Assembly (NCBI GenBank): GCA_017454015.1
Contig: JAFTDW010000019.1
Coordinates: 1-55,665 of the forward strand
Reading direction: 5' to 3'
DNA from: Bacteroidales bacterium
GTDB lineage: Bacteria; Bacteroidota; Bacteroidia; Bacteroidales; P3
DNA length: 55,665 nucleotides
The stretch's first letter is position 1. Each line of letters begins with the position of its first letter. A program made the translations under genes and the position numbers. Shown in pieces: positions 1 to 8,447 of the stretch. The notes beneath the pieces were generated by a model. That model worked only from the letters and a program-made list of their open reading frames with translations, made no database searches and had not been told where the DNA came from.

Positions 1-883
1 CCATGGAGTGGATGAGGGCTGTCTCCTCACCGCACACGAAAGCGCCGGCGCCGTAGCGCAGCTCGATGTCGAAGTTGAAGCCAGTGCCGAGGATGTCCTC
101 ACCGAGGAGGCCGTACTCGCGGGCCTGGCGGATAGCTATCTTGAGGCGCTCGATGGCGAGCGGGTACTCAGCGCGGATGTAGATGAGACCCTTGCTGGCG
201 CCGATGGCATAGCCACCGATGGCCATAGCCTCAACGATGCTGTTGGGGTCGCCCTCGAGGATGGAACGATCCATGAAAGCTCCCGGGTCGCCCTCGTCGG
301 CGTTGCAGATGATGTACTTCTGGTCGGCCTGGTTCTTGGCGCAGAGACCCCACTTGACACCGGTGGGGAAACCGGCACCGCCACGGCCGCGGAGACCGCT
401 CTTGGTGATCTCGTCGATAACCTGCTGCGGGGTCATCTCGGTGAGGCACTTGGCCAGAGCCTCATAGCCGCCACGGGAGATGCACTCCTCGATGTTCTCA
501 GGATCCACAAAGCCGCAGTTGCGCAGGGCTATACGGATCTGTTTGCGGTAGAAGTCCATGTGCTTGGAGTCGCTCACATGTTCGGCGCTCTCGGGGTTGG
601 TGTAGAGCAGCTCGGGTACCTTGCGGCCTTTGATGAGGTGCTCTTCGACAATGCGCAGCACATCTTCGGGTTTCACCCTGGTGTAGAATGTGTTGTCGGG
701 CATTATCTTGACGATGGGGCCCTGCTCGCAGAAGCCGAAGCAACCGGTCTTGATGACCTGCACTTCGTCCTGCATGTTCTTTTCCTTGAGGATATTCTCA
801 AAGTTCTCCAGAATCTGCTGGCTGTTGCTCGATTTGCAACCGGTGCCTCCGCAGATGAGAACGTGACTTTTGTATTTTGCCAT
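1..883 (-). CDS. NuoF-like NADH-binding flavoprotein subunit of an [FeFe] hydrogenase (HydB/HndC type), C-terminus cut by window edge
   Basis: Beta subunit of a soluble, NAD(P)-linked [FeFe] hydrogenase; in this family it binds FMN, NAD(P)H and Fe-S clusters and passes electrons between pyridine nucleotide and the catalytic subunit. Visible here: an N-terminal thioredoxin-like 2Fe-2S domain with Cys11, Cys16, Cys48 and Cys52 (ICGGTGCKSS and TGCFGFCEQGP), then the NuoF fold with the glycine-rich GLRGRGGAGFPTG motif, NADEGDPGAFMDR, and GAGAFVCGEETAL close to the edge. About 294 residues are present of some 600 expected, so the 4Fe-4S end lies off-window. It follows the HndB-like gene on the same strand with a 134-bp gap holding TTCACCA-type tandem repeats. 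The catalytic HydA would be expected further left. Family certain; exact enzyme class inferred. Confidence 0.93.
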   Translation of the reverse strand, partial: MAKYKSHVLICGGTGCKSSNSQQILENFENILKEKNMQDEVQVIKTGCFGFCEQGPIVKIMPDNTFYTRVKPEDVLRIVEEHLIKGRKVPELLYTNPESAEHVSDSKHMDFYRKQIRIALRNCGFVDPENIEECISRGGYEALAKCLTEMTPQQVIDEITKSGLRGRGGAGFPTGVKWGLCAKNQADQKYIICNADEGDPGAFMDRSILEGDPNSIVEAMAIGGYAIGASKGLIYIRAEYPLAIERLKIAIRQAREYGLLGEDILGTGFNFDIELRYGAGAFVCGEETALIHSM

Positions 884-1017
884 TTCTTGTGGTTTTGGGT
901 GATTGGTGATTTGTGGATGGTGAATTGACAAGTGTCCTGACGAGTGTACCGCTAAACGCTATATTTTATTTTGCAGGTACCCAGGGTATTGGGTTCACCA
1001 TTCACCATTCACTAAAT

Positions 1018-1413
1018 TTACTTATCAATCGTTTCGTAATTGACGGGGATAATGCCCTCAACGAGCTCGCCGTTCTGCACATACTTGGTGAGAATTTCGT
1101 CGGCGCGGTTGTTGTCGACATGTCCGAATACGATGGGGTCTTTGCCCGGCACGCGCACCTCGAGGGTGGGCTCAGCATGGCAGTAGCCCATGCAACCTGT
1201 CTGCGTGAAGACTGCGGGAATGTGCAGCTCCTCGGCTTTCTGCATCATGTGTTCCATAACCTGCTTGGCGCCGGCGGCGATACCGCAGGTAGCCATGGCT
1301 ACCTTCACCTGTACGAGCGACTCGGGGTGCTCGGCCTTCTCGCGGACGTCGAGGTTTGACTGGAGCTTTTCTCTCATGGCCTTCAGGTCGGCCAAAGATT
1401 TTACTTTTGTCAT
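1018..1413 (-). CDS. (2Fe-2S) thioredoxin-like ferredoxin subunit, HndB-like
   Basis: Small Fe-S protein of multimeric [FeFe] hydrogenases, related to the thioredoxin-like domain of NuoE/NuoF; its role is electron transfer to or from the NuoF-like subunit encoded just downstream. The 131-residue chain is typical in size. A first cysteine motif (ATCGIAAGAK) and a second (QTGCMGYCHAEP) supply four possible ligands for a 2Fe-2S cluster; the N-terminus (MTKVKSLADLKAMREK) resembles HndB proteins. It is the first gene after the minus-strand promoter at 1498-1505 and is divergent from the helicase. A NuoE/HndA gene, usual in such operons, is not next to it. Some annotations call this family a NADH dehydrogenase subunit. 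Confidence 0.9.
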   Translation of the reverse strand: MTKVKSLADLKAMREKLQSNLDVREKAEHPESLVQVKVAMATCGIAAGAKQVMEHMMQKAEELHIPAVFTQTGCMGYCHAEPTLEVRVPGKDPIVFGHVDNNRADEILTKYVQNGELVEGIIPVNYETIDK

Positions 1414-1497
1414 TGTTGATTTATTTTAGTTAGAGGATTAATTATTTGTCAGTTAATCACAATATTAGGCATAATATGCCCACTATTGTGGACTTTG

Positions 1498-1505
1498 CAA
1501 AGATA
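1498..1505 (-). promoter_or_regulatory. -7 promoter element for the hndB-nuoF hydrogenase genes
   Basis: On the minus strand this reads TATCTTTG, an exact match to the Bacteroidota primary-sigma -7 box TAnnTTTG. It lies 85 bp upstream of the HndB-like start codon in AT-rich sequence. A clear -33 TTTG at the usual spacing was not found, so the call rests on the -7 box and position. The 297-bp gap 1414-1710 holds this promoter and nothing else recognisable. Confidence 0.6.
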
Positions 1506-1710
1506 CCATTTTTTATTCAATTTCGCCTTGATTTTTAAATTTTTTTTTTGACAAGGAAGGCGCGTACCTCGACAGTGCAATCCAAGTGCCGCAATGTCAG
1601 TGCTGTAGGGATGTTTACAATCGTCTTTTTATGTTCTATTTTGGGAGCGATGATGCGGGAGTGTCGTCAGGGGGCAATAAATGTGGCGGTGTTTGCGTTT
1701 GGTTATGGTC

Positions 1711-3594
1711 ATGTCTGTTTCAATAGAACATCTGAGACATCTTGGGGCGTTGCTCGACGAGGAGCTGCGCTATGAGCGTGAGAGCTACCAGACCATGCTG
1801 TCGCGTGGCGCCATGGCGGGGCAGGAGAATGTGTCGTGGCGGCGCTACCCTGTGGAGGTGACGGGCTGGCAGCGCAACGCGCTGGAACAGTTGGTGGTGG
1901 ATGTGTCGTGCGACGAGGAGAGTGACTTTGAGCCCGGGAAGGCCGTGGCGTTCTTTTACATCGACAACGACGGCGTCACTATGCGCGAGCTGCCATTCAC
2001 GGCTTTTGTCGATACGGCTACAGACACTGCCCTGCGCATTGCTTTGCCCAACAGCACGGCACTCAACCAGTTGCGCAGCCACACTGCCACACGCCTTGTT
2101 GGCGTGCAGCTCACGCTCGATGTCACCTCGTACAACGTCATGCGAGAGGCATTGCGAGAGGCTGCCGGAGCCACCGACGCCCGTTTGGTGAGACTGCGCG
2201 AGGTGCTGGCGGGCCCCGACAAGCCCCGTTTCCGCAGCCTGCCTCAGGTGGATCTGCCATGGCTCAACCGTGAGCAGCAGCGGGCTGTGATGCGTGTGCT
2301 GGAGGCACAGGATGTGGCCATAGTGCATGGCCCTCCGGGCACGGGCAAGACCACCACGCTGGTGGAGGCGGTGATTGAGACCCTGCAGCGCGAGACGCAG
2401 GTTTTGGTATGCGCGCCGAGCAACGCGGCAGTGGACTGGATAAGCACCCAGCTGCACCGTCGCGGCGTGGGAGTGTTGCGCATAGGCAACCCCCAGCGCA
2501 TGACCGACGAGATGCTGGAGTGCAGCTATGAGCGCCGCTACGCGGCGCACCCCGACTACCCCGAGCTGTGGAACATACGCAAGACGCTGCGCAGCGGCAC
2601 CGCCAATGGCAAGAGCCACGAGGCGCAGCAACGGCTGCGCCAGCTGCGACACCGCCAGACGGAGCTGGAGATACGCATACACGACGACCTTTTCAGCCAG
2701 GCCAGCGTGGTGAGTGCCACGCTGATAGGCAGCGCCTACCATATACTTGAGCGGCGGCGTTTCAGCACCCTCTTCATCGACGAGGCGGCGCAGGCTCTGG
2801 AGCCTGCCTGCTGGGCTGCCATTACAAGGAGCGACCGCGTGGTGCTGTGCGGCGACCACCAACAGCTGCCTCCCACGGTGAAAAGCCCGCAGGCGGCGCG
2901 CGACGGGCTGGCAGTGACCATGATGCAGCGGCTCGCCAAGGGCAAACGCGAGGCGGTGTCGCTCCTCACCGAGCAGTACCGTATGCACCGCGACATCATG
3001 GAGTTCCCCTCGCGCTGGTTCTACCACGGGAGGCTGCGTGCCGCCCCTATGGTTGCCGACAGGCTGGTGAGCCTCATGGACACTCCGCTGACGTGGATCG
3101 ACACGGCGGGCTGCGGCTTTGCGGAGCGCGAGGGTGGGGGGGCGAGTCGCCTCAACAGCGAAGAGGCGCGGATAGTGGTGCACACCGTGCGCGACTACAT
3201 AGAGACCATGGGCCTTGAGCGTGTCGTGGCCGACAATGTGGACTTTGGCATCATCACCCCCTACCGTGCGCAGCTGCGCATGATACGCAGGCTGATGAAG
3301 ATGCAGCGCTATTTCCGCCGCCTGCGCGGACAGATCTCCGTCAACAGCGTGGACGGTTTCCAGGGGCAGGAGCGCGACGTGATAGTGATAAGCATGGTGC
3401 GCGACAACGACGAGGGGCAGCTGGGGTTTCTGGGCGACTTGCGGCGCATGAATGTGGCCATCACGCGTGCCCGCATGAAACTTATAATAATAGGCAACAG
3501 CGAGACACTGTGCCGTCACCCCTTCTACGCAGCATTCTACGAATACATAAAAGAGTGCGGCCAGGTGATACGGTCTGGTGTGAATGCAGTATGA
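1711..3594 (+). CDS. SF1 DNA/RNA helicase of the Upf1/IGHMBP2 family
   Basis: ATP-dependent superfamily 1B helicase acting on DNA or RNA; bacterial members are widespread but their cellular role is unclear. Motifs in order: Walker A GPPGTGKTT (motif I) near residue 210, APSNAAVD (Ia), FIDEAAQALEP (DEAA box, motif II), GDHQQLPPTV (III), LLTEQYRMH (IV region), VDGFQGQERDVI (V) and NVAITRARMKL (VI). I chose the ATG at 1711 (MSVSIEHLRHL) because it fits the family N-terminus; an in-frame ATG exists at 1681. The last codons overlap, in another frame, a stretch resembling a thioesterase (3549-3707), so the native C-terminus may have been altered. It stands alone between two minus-strand hydrogenase blocks. 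Confidence 0.92.
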   Translation: MSVSIEHLRHLGALLDEELRYERESYQTMLSRGAMAGQENVSWRRYPVEVTGWQRNALEQLVVDVSCDEESDFEPGKAVAFFYIDNDGVTMRELPFTAFVDTATDTALRIALPNSTALNQLRSHTATRLVGVQLTLDVTSYNVMREALREAAGATDARLVRLREVLAGPDKPRFRSLPQVDLPWLNREQQRAVMRVLEAQDVAIVHGPPGTGKTTTLVEAVIETLQRETQVLVCAPSNAAVDWISTQLHRRGVGVLRIGNPQRMTDEMLECSYERRYAAHPDYPELWNIRKTLRSGTANGKSHEAQQRLRQLRHRQTELEIRIHDDLFSQASVVSATLIGSAYHILERRRFSTLFIDEAAQALEPACWAAITRSDRVVLCGDHQQLPPTVKSPQAARDGLAVTMMQRLAKGKREAVSLLTEQYRMHRDIMEFPSRWFYHGRLRAAPMVADRLVSLMDTPLTWIDTAGCGFAEREGGGASRLNSEEARIVVHTVRDYIETMGLERVVADNVDFGIITPYRAQLRMIRRLMKMQRYFRRLRGQISVNSVDGFQGQERDVIVISMVRDNDEGQLGFLGDLRRMNVAITRARMKLIIIGNSETLCRHPFYAAFYEYIKECGQVIRSGVNAV

Positions 3595-3707
3595 TTGGCA
3601 GTGAAGGAGAGCAGATAAAGTTCGATGTTAAGCTACGTTCAGAAGAATACGGTGAGGTGGCTAAAGGCGAGTGCATATTCGCCCAAAGATCGGAAGGAAT
3701 AAACTGA
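3549..3707 (+). pseudogene. Possible remnant of a FlK-like hot-dog thioesterase
   Basis: The frame starting at KRVRPGDTVWCEC and running through GEQIKFDVKLRSEEYGEVAKGECIF resembles the C-terminal half of small hot-dog thioesterases of the fluoroacetyl-CoA thioesterase-like type (pattern: vGd-v-v-a, G-r-i-F-v, i-a-G-h). No N-terminal half or plausible start is present, and the first 15 codons lie inside the helicase C-terminus in a different frame. This suggests a deletion joined a thioesterase tail to the end of the helicase. A short ATG at 3591 could give a 38-residue peptide of no known function. The resemblance is from memory, not alignment. Confidence 0.3.
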
Positions 3708-3788
3708 TGCGCGGGGTTATGACGCTTGCTTATTGATGAGTCCAATAGAGCAACGGCGACAGTAACATGGTCGTTATGCGCTATGGAT

Positions 3789-5051
3789 TTATCTGCCAGT
3801 GAACTTGCCAACGAAGAACACCACGCCCGACGAGGCTTCGCGGATTACGTAGACAAAGGGGCGGTTTGCGTGGAATGTAACAGGCTGCTCTATATGTGAT
3901 GATGTTGGTTCAGTCTTTACTATGGTCACAGCAGCGGCTTCCGACCCTTTTTCGTCGACCTTGATGTGGGCTTTCTGGAGCATCATGCTTATATAGACAT
4001 TAGCGTTGCACATGTTCGGTATTTCGGACGAGGCATTGTCGAAAGCACGGAGTATGCCCATCTTTTTCATTGTTCCAATAAGGTCGCTGGTTTCCGACTC
4101 GGTCTCAAAACGCGGAAGCTTAAGGTAGACAGGTCTGTATCGTGACTCCGAAAGGAGCGACAATCCGTCTTTGGCAAGATAGTCAACGACATCGTCGACG
4201 CTTCGTCCTTCTTCGGGCAGCATCACTGTCATGCTCCATTCCCCGTTCCCGTATGGGATGTCCACAGCAGAAAAGATGTCGTTATTCATATATCTGTATT
4301 TCTCGTCATTCCACATAAGCGGCAGCATTATGGGGCCGTTTGCCGTGGTGAAGGTGTCTGCTTCAGTGAGTGATTCCTCGAAAGGATACTCCCAGTCGGC
4401 CTTGAAGTATATGGCGTTGAGCAGATAGGAGACGGCAAATGGATCATCGATACATTCAATAATGCGCGGTATCATGCCATTGGTGTGGTTGTTGCACCAG
4501 CTGTTGATGATGCCTAGTGACTTAGGCGAGGTGAAGTCCAACGCCTCGGCTTGGGCATCGTAATAGTTCTGCATATCATGCCGGAACTGCTTTTTCAGCG
4601 TGTAGTCCTGATTTAAGAAAATGGCATTGGCGATATGGAACCGTACTTTGGGGTCGACCATAGGCATGCTGTCAATCAATATTTTGTAAAACATGTTTAT
4701 GTCGGCTGTCTCCGCATCGCCCAATCCCAGAGTGTTCTGCAGCTCTTTGCGCGTGAGGCCTTCAGCAGCATCGTTCACCATGCTGAGCGCGTAGGCGATG
4801 CTCAGTGGAGAGAACACAAAACTCTTGCCATCGGTGTTCTCCGAGTTCACAGTCTCCAGAAAGCAAAAGGCAAAAGCGTTGCTGCCTGACACAAAAGCGC
4901 GCTGATGTTCTGTAAGGATTATTTTGCATGGAGGCATCACCTCTTCTTCCACAATGGGTTTCTCCACGTTGCTGTGGCACGATGTTGCCATGCTACCCAT
5001 CGTGACAAAGACCAGCAACCAAATTACTGTCAGTATCTTGTTCCGTTTCAT
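3789..5051 (-). CDS. Serpin-family protease inhibitor, predicted lipoprotein
   Basis: Suicide inhibitor of serine or cysteine proteases, predicted to be anchored in the cell envelope. A 24-residue signal sequence ends in a lipobox-like MATSC (Cys25). The serpin core follows over about 370 residues with NSWCNNHTNGMI, AIYFKADWEYPF and the C-terminal RPFVYVIREASSGVVFFVG. The reactive-centre hinge KGSEAAAVT has the small residues needed for loop insertion, so an inhibitory serpin is likely. Counting from the hinge as in alpha-1-antitrypsin puts a Thr-Ser pair at P1-P1'; the loop after it is about four residues longer than in that protein. It starts only 21 bp after the sensory hydrogenase stop, so it probably shares its transcript. 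Confidence 0.93.
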   Translation of the reverse strand: MKRNKILTVIWLLVFVTMGSMATSCHSNVEKPIVEEEVMPPCKIILTEHQRAFVSGSNAFAFCFLETVNSENTDGKSFVFSPLSIAYALSMVNDAAEGLTRKELQNTLGLGDAETADINMFYKILIDSMPMVDPKVRFHIANAIFLNQDYTLKKQFRHDMQNYYDAQAEALDFTSPKSLGIINSWCNNHTNGMIPRIIECIDDPFAVSYLLNAIYFKADWEYPFEESLTEADTFTTANGPIMLPLMWNDEKYRYMNNDIFSAVDIPYGNGEWSMTVMLPEEGRSVDDVVDYLAKDGLSLLSESRYRPVYLKLPRFETESETSDLIGTMKKMGILRAFDNASSEIPNMCNANVYISMMLQKAHIKVDEKGSEAAAVTIVKTEPTSSHIEQPVTFHANRPFVYVIREASSGVVFFVGKFTGR

Positions 5052-5072
5052 TGCATTCTAGATGTGGTGGGG

Positions 5073-6431
5073 TCAGTCTTTGGGGTCATTCATGCGGTCG
5101 GTGCCCCAGACGGCGTTCATGGCTGCGAGGCATTCCTGGCGCGTGATCTCGTTTTTCTGCTGCAGGTGGCGTTGGTAGAAGACGCAGCGGGTGAGTCCCA
5201 CGCGGTTGATCACCATGTCGGTGGCGAAGGCGTCGCAGGTTGGGGCTCCGCAGAGGCCGCAGTCCACCTTGGGCAGGAACTCCTTGAGGCGGTTTATGCG
5301 TTCCATTTTCTGGAAAGCCACCTTGCGGTCCTTGTCGAGGGTCATCATGGAGCGGGGCTGCACCTTGTCGACGTTGGCGTTGGCGAGTAGGTACTCGCGG
5401 TACTTGTCTATCTCGCGGTCGCGCGGCACCTCGCCGTTGCGCTCGCGTTCGGCGGCCTTGCGTGCGCGGTTGTACATGCGCTCACCAATAAGGAAGCGGT
5501 TGTCGCACGACAGCAGTGCTCCGGCGCAGCTCTGGTCGCAGGCCCTCAGCTCAAGGAATTCCACGCCTTCCACCTCGTCGTTCTCCAGCTTGTCGAGGAA
5601 GTCCATTACGTTCTGCAGTCCGTCGATGGCGTAGGAGCGCTTGGCCATGCAGAGGCGCCGTTCGCCGTTGGTGAGGGTGGAGAGGATGGCGTCGGCCGAC
5701 AGGTTGGGCGACTTGGAGGGCTGGAAGCTGTAGCTCTTGCCCTGCTCTTTGATTTTCTTGTAGACGCGGTTGTAGAGCGAGTCCATGTTTATCACGCCGT
5801 CGATGATGGAGCGTTTCTCGCCCACGGGCGACTTGACGGCGGCGATCTTGGCGGCGCAGGGTGTTACATAGAATATGCCCACCTCCTCGCGCGGTATGCC
5901 GCGGTCGCCCAGAGCTTTGAGGGCGTACATGGCGGAGAGGTCGAGGGGGGCTTTGATGGGCATGATGTTGTTGACCAGCGACGGGTACTTGATCTGTATG
6001 AGTCGCACTATGGCGGGGCAGAAGCTTGAAATCAGCGGCTCGTCGTCGGCATGGTGCTCGGCGTAGCGTCCCTTGGCTTCGGCGAAGACCGAGGCCGACG
6101 ACTCTACCTCGAAGACATGCTTGAACCCCAAGTCTTTAAGGGCTGCATAGATGCGTGTCACGCTCATGTCCGACGGGAACTGGCTGAGGAACACGGCGGG
6201 CAGCAGGGCTACGGAGTGCGGGTAGTCGAAGATGGACTGGAAGTCGTCCTGCTTGATGAATATGGCGTCGACGGGGCAGGCCTCGTGGCACTTGCCGCAG
6301 TCTATGCAGCGGTTTCCCTGTATGAAAGCCTTGCCGCCACGGATGCGGATAGCCTCGGTGGGGCACACCTTCATGCAGCGGGCGCAGCCTATGCAGCGCG
6401 GTTCGTTGATTTCAAGAGCGTGGTGAAACAT
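5073..6431 (-). CDS. Sensory-type [FeFe] hydrogenase-like protein (group C/D, HydS-like)
   Basis: Iron-only hydrogenase homologue of the class thought to sense H2 or redox state rather than act in bulk turnover. Residues 1-60 hold two 4Fe-4S motifs ([12 protein letters not shown] and [12 protein letters not shown]). The hydrogenase core shows degenerate H-cluster loops: [11 protein letters not shown] in place of TSCCPxW, TPCAAK in place of MPCxxK, and [14 protein letters not shown] in place of the ACxxGCxxGG loop. A C-terminal Fe-S domain of the [13 protein letters not shown] type near residue 400 ends the protein. Length 452 fits these short forms. It lies downstream of the DRTGG and kinase genes, the usual arrangement for sensory hydrogenases in clostridia and Bacteroidota. 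Activity cannot be judged from sequence. Confidence 0.9.
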   Translation of the reverse strand: MFHHALEINEPRCIGCARCMKVCPTEAIRIRGGKAFIQGNRCIDCGKCHEACPVDAIFIKQDDFQSIFDYPHSVALLPAVFLSQFPSDMSVTRIYAALKDLGFKHVFEVESSASVFAEAKGRYAEHHADDEPLISSFCPAIVRLIQIKYPSLVNNIMPIKAPLDLSAMYALKALGDRGIPREEVGIFYVTPCAAKIAAVKSPVGEKRSIIDGVINMDSLYNRVYKKIKEQGKSYSFQPSKSPNLSADAILSTLTNGERRLCMAKRSYAIDGLQNVMDFLDKLENDEVEGVEFLELRACDQSCAGALLSCDNRFLIGERMYNRARKAAERERNGEVPRDREIDKYREYLLANANVDKVQPRSMMTLDKDRKVAFQKMERINRLKEFLPKVDCGLCGAPTCDAFATDMVINRVGLTRCVFYQRHLQQKNEITRQECLAAMNAVWGTDRMNDPKD

Positions 6432-6458
6432 AAGGGTGTAGTCGTTGATTACTGTTTC

Positions 6459-6872
6459 TTAGCTGAAGTTCACTTCCATCTCCACGGTGGTGCCTACGCC
6501 CACGGTGGATTTCACGTCGAGCTTGTCGACATTTTTCTGCATGTTGGGCAGGCCCATGCCGGCGCCGAAGCCCATGTCGCGCACTTCGGGGCGTGCCGTG
6601 GAGTAGCCTTCCTGCATGGCCTGAGCTATGTCGGGTATGCCAGGGCCTTTGTCGGCCACCACCATGTGTATCTTGTCCTCGTCGATGTCAACAAGCACCT
6701 TGCCGCCATAGGCGTGGGCAATGGCGTTGACCTCGGCCTCGTAGAGGGCCACGACGACGCGTTTCACTACCGATGGGTTGACATCGAGCTGTTTGAGGGT
6801 CTTCTTGACGGAGCTGGAAGCCTTGCCGGCATTCACAAAATCGCCTTCGATGATAGTATATTCTTGATGCAC
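6459..6872 (-). CDS. RsbW/SpoIIAB-like ATP-binding anti-sigma or serine kinase protein
   Basis: Small GHKL ATPase of the histidine-kinase-like anti-sigma regulatory family. In 137 residues it shows the N-box (EAEVNAIAHAYGG), the G1 box (DKGPGIP) and the G2 region (GFGAGMGLPNM), and has no sensor or phospho-acceptor domain. Such proteins phosphorylate or bind a partner protein; next to sensory hydrogenases they are a recurrent companion, suggesting signal output. It lies 27 bp upstream of the hydrogenase gene and 88 bp downstream of the DRTGG gene; that gap contains an ACGAAT-type repeat (about 6915-6940). The partner it controls is unknown. Confidence 0.85.
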   Translation of the reverse strand: MHQEYTIIEGDFVNAGKASSSVKKTLKQLDVNPSVVKRVVVALYEAEVNAIAHAYGGKVLVDIDEDKIHMVVADKGPGIPDIAQAMQEGYSTARPEVRDMGFGAGMGLPNMQKNVDKLDVKSTVGVGTTVEMEVNFS

Positions 6873-6960
6873 GTTGAGATGTTTTTTTTACCACAGATAA
6901 TTAAAAATGAACACGAATAGAGCGAATAGCGCGAATGTTAAAGTGAAGTGGGGTTGTCTG

Positions 6961-7302
6961 CTAATAGAGCGGCAGCAACCCTTTCTGGAAGAGTATGCCG
7001 CAGGTCTTGAACATGGAGTAGCGGCAGCTGATGATGGTCATGTCGTTGTCCTCGGCCAGTTCGAGCATCTCGTCGGTGGGTTTCTTGTTGCGCACCAGCA
7101 GTATTTGGTCGATGTTGGCCATGTCGCAGGTGCGTATGGTCTGCATATTGCAGAGGCCGGTGATGAGGAGTGGTGTGTCGCTGAGGGTGAGCACTTCGCT
7201 CATGAGGTCGGAGGCGAAAGCGTGCGACACTTCGGTGTCGAGATTGCCTTCGCCCAAGTGCACTGTGGCCTCAAGGGAGTCTACGATTTCTCGCAAAGTC
7301 AT
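6961..7302 (-). CDS. DRTGG-domain protein
   Basis: Stand-alone DRTGG domain, a putative nucleotide- or ligand-sensing fold also found fused to phosphotransacetylase and CBS proteins. The start is the ATG at 7300-7302 (MTLREIVDSLEATV); upstream in-frame codons cross the promoter and are rejected. The ITGLCNMQTIRTCDMANI and DMTIISCRYSMFKTCGILF stretches match the form found beside [FeFe] hydrogenases. It is the first gene of the sensory operon DRTGG - kinase - hydrogenase - serpin. Its ligand is unknown. Confidence 0.85.
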   Translation of the reverse strand: MTLREIVDSLEATVHLGEGNLDTEVSHAFASDLMSEVLTLSDTPLLITGLCNMQTIRTCDMANIDQILLVRNKKPTDEMLELAEDNDMTIISCRYSMFKTCGILFQKGLLPLY

Positions 7303-7371
7303 GATTGTTTGGTTGTTTGTGTGTGGTTTAGTGTTGTTTGACCTGCCCTGTGTAGGGGCAATATTAAAATG

Positions 7372-7379
7372 CAAAGATA
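7372..7379 (-). promoter_or_regulatory. -7 promoter element for the sensory hydrogenase operon
   Basis: The minus strand reads TATCTTTG, exact for the TAnnTTTG consensus, 70 bp upstream of the DRTGG start. A TTTTTG at 7402-7407 (minus strand), 22 bases further upstream, is a plausible -33 box with slightly long spacing. Confidence 0.65.
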
Positions 7380-7535
7380 TGAAAAAAAACTCATACGTAG
7401 GCAAAAATCATCTCTTGCGGGATACGAAAAATTACAGATAAAGGGGTGGTGATATACAATATTATTATTACAGGCGCGTTATTGTTGCAATCTACCTCCT
7501 AAAATAAGATGCAGCAAGACCACAGGAGTATTATC

Positions 7536-8441
7536 ATGCCCCCGCCCCTCAAGCGTGGCGATGTCGTGGCGCTCGCGGCCACAGCCCGCAAGGTGTCGCC
7601 GCAAGAGCTGGAGGCCACCGTGGCGCTCTTGGGCTCTATGGGTCTCGAGGTGCTGATACCGCAAGGGCTTTACAGCAAGTGCAACCAGCTGGCAGGCACC
7701 GACAGCCACAGGGCGGGCCTGTTGCAGCAACTGCTCGACGACGGCGAGGTGAAAGCCATATTATGCTGCCGCGGCGGCTATGGCACTGTGCGGATTATAG
7801 ACCGCCTCGACTTCGCGACTTTCCAGAAACGCCCCAAGTGGGTGGTGGGCTACAGCGACGTCACGGTGCTGCACAGCCACATACACAGCCATTGCGGCGT
7901 GGCGACCATGCACGGCGTCATGCCAATCAATATCGAAGCCACCACAAGCCTGTCCGACCCTGCTGTGGCCACGCTCTGCAACGCCCTTTTTGAGCGGCGC
8001 TTTGCCGTGGAGGCCGCGCAGCACCCCCTCAACAGGAACGGTGTCGCCGAAGGTGTGCTTGTGGGCGGCAACCTCTCGATACTCTACAGCCTATGCGGCT
8101 CGCCAAGCGCCATAGACACCCGCGGCAAGATACTATTTATTGAGGACCTCGACGAATACCTGTACCACATAGACCGCATGATGCAGAACCTCAAGCGCAA
8201 CGGCATGCTGGAGGGACTTGCCGGACTGGTGGTGGGCGCCATGAGCGATATGCACGACAACGCCATACCCTACGGCAAGACCGCCGAAGAGATTGTCCGC
8301 GAGGCTGTCGACGGCTACGGCTACCCGGTGGCTTTCGGCCTCCCATGCGGACACATAGGCACTGACAACCAAGCCCTGATACTCGGAGCCCACTGCCGCC
8401 TCTCCGTGGATGTCGCAACACTACTTACAAACCAAGACTGA
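7536..8441 (+). CDS. LD-carboxypeptidase, peptidase family S66 (LdcA/MccF type)
   Basis: Serine peptidase that in this family removes the terminal D-Ala from murein tetrapeptides during peptidoglycan recycling, or inactivates microcin C-like peptides. The start MPPPLKRGDVVALAATA fits the family and is preceded by a rare AGGAG at 7524-7528; an ATG at 7509 would add nine residues. CCRGGYGTVRIIDRLD precedes the nucleophile motif GYSD; the Glu of IEDLDEYLYHIDRM and the His of CGHIG complete the expected Ser-Glu-His triad. It is cotranscribed with the next genes (8-bp gap). No signal peptide, so cytoplasmic as for LdcA. Confidence 0.92.
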   Translation: MPPPLKRGDVVALAATARKVSPQELEATVALLGSMGLEVLIPQGLYSKCNQLAGTDSHRAGLLQQLLDDGEVKAILCCRGGYGTVRIIDRLDFATFQKRPKWVVGYSDVTVLHSHIHSHCGVATMHGVMPINIEATTSLSDPAVATLCNALFERRFAVEAAQHPLNRNGVAEGVLVGGNLSILYSLCGSPSAIDTRGKILFIEDLDEYLYHIDRMMQNLKRNGMLEGLAGLVVGAMSDMHDNAIPYGKTAEEIVREAVDGYGYPVAFGLPCGHIGTDNQALILGAHCRLSVDVATLLTNQD

Positions 8442-8447
8442 CGCACT

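Noticed and set aside
1720-3519. A 599-codon open frame antisense to the helicase
   Set aside because: No family features; a by-product of high GC and codon bias in the opposite gene, which carries all helicase motifs.
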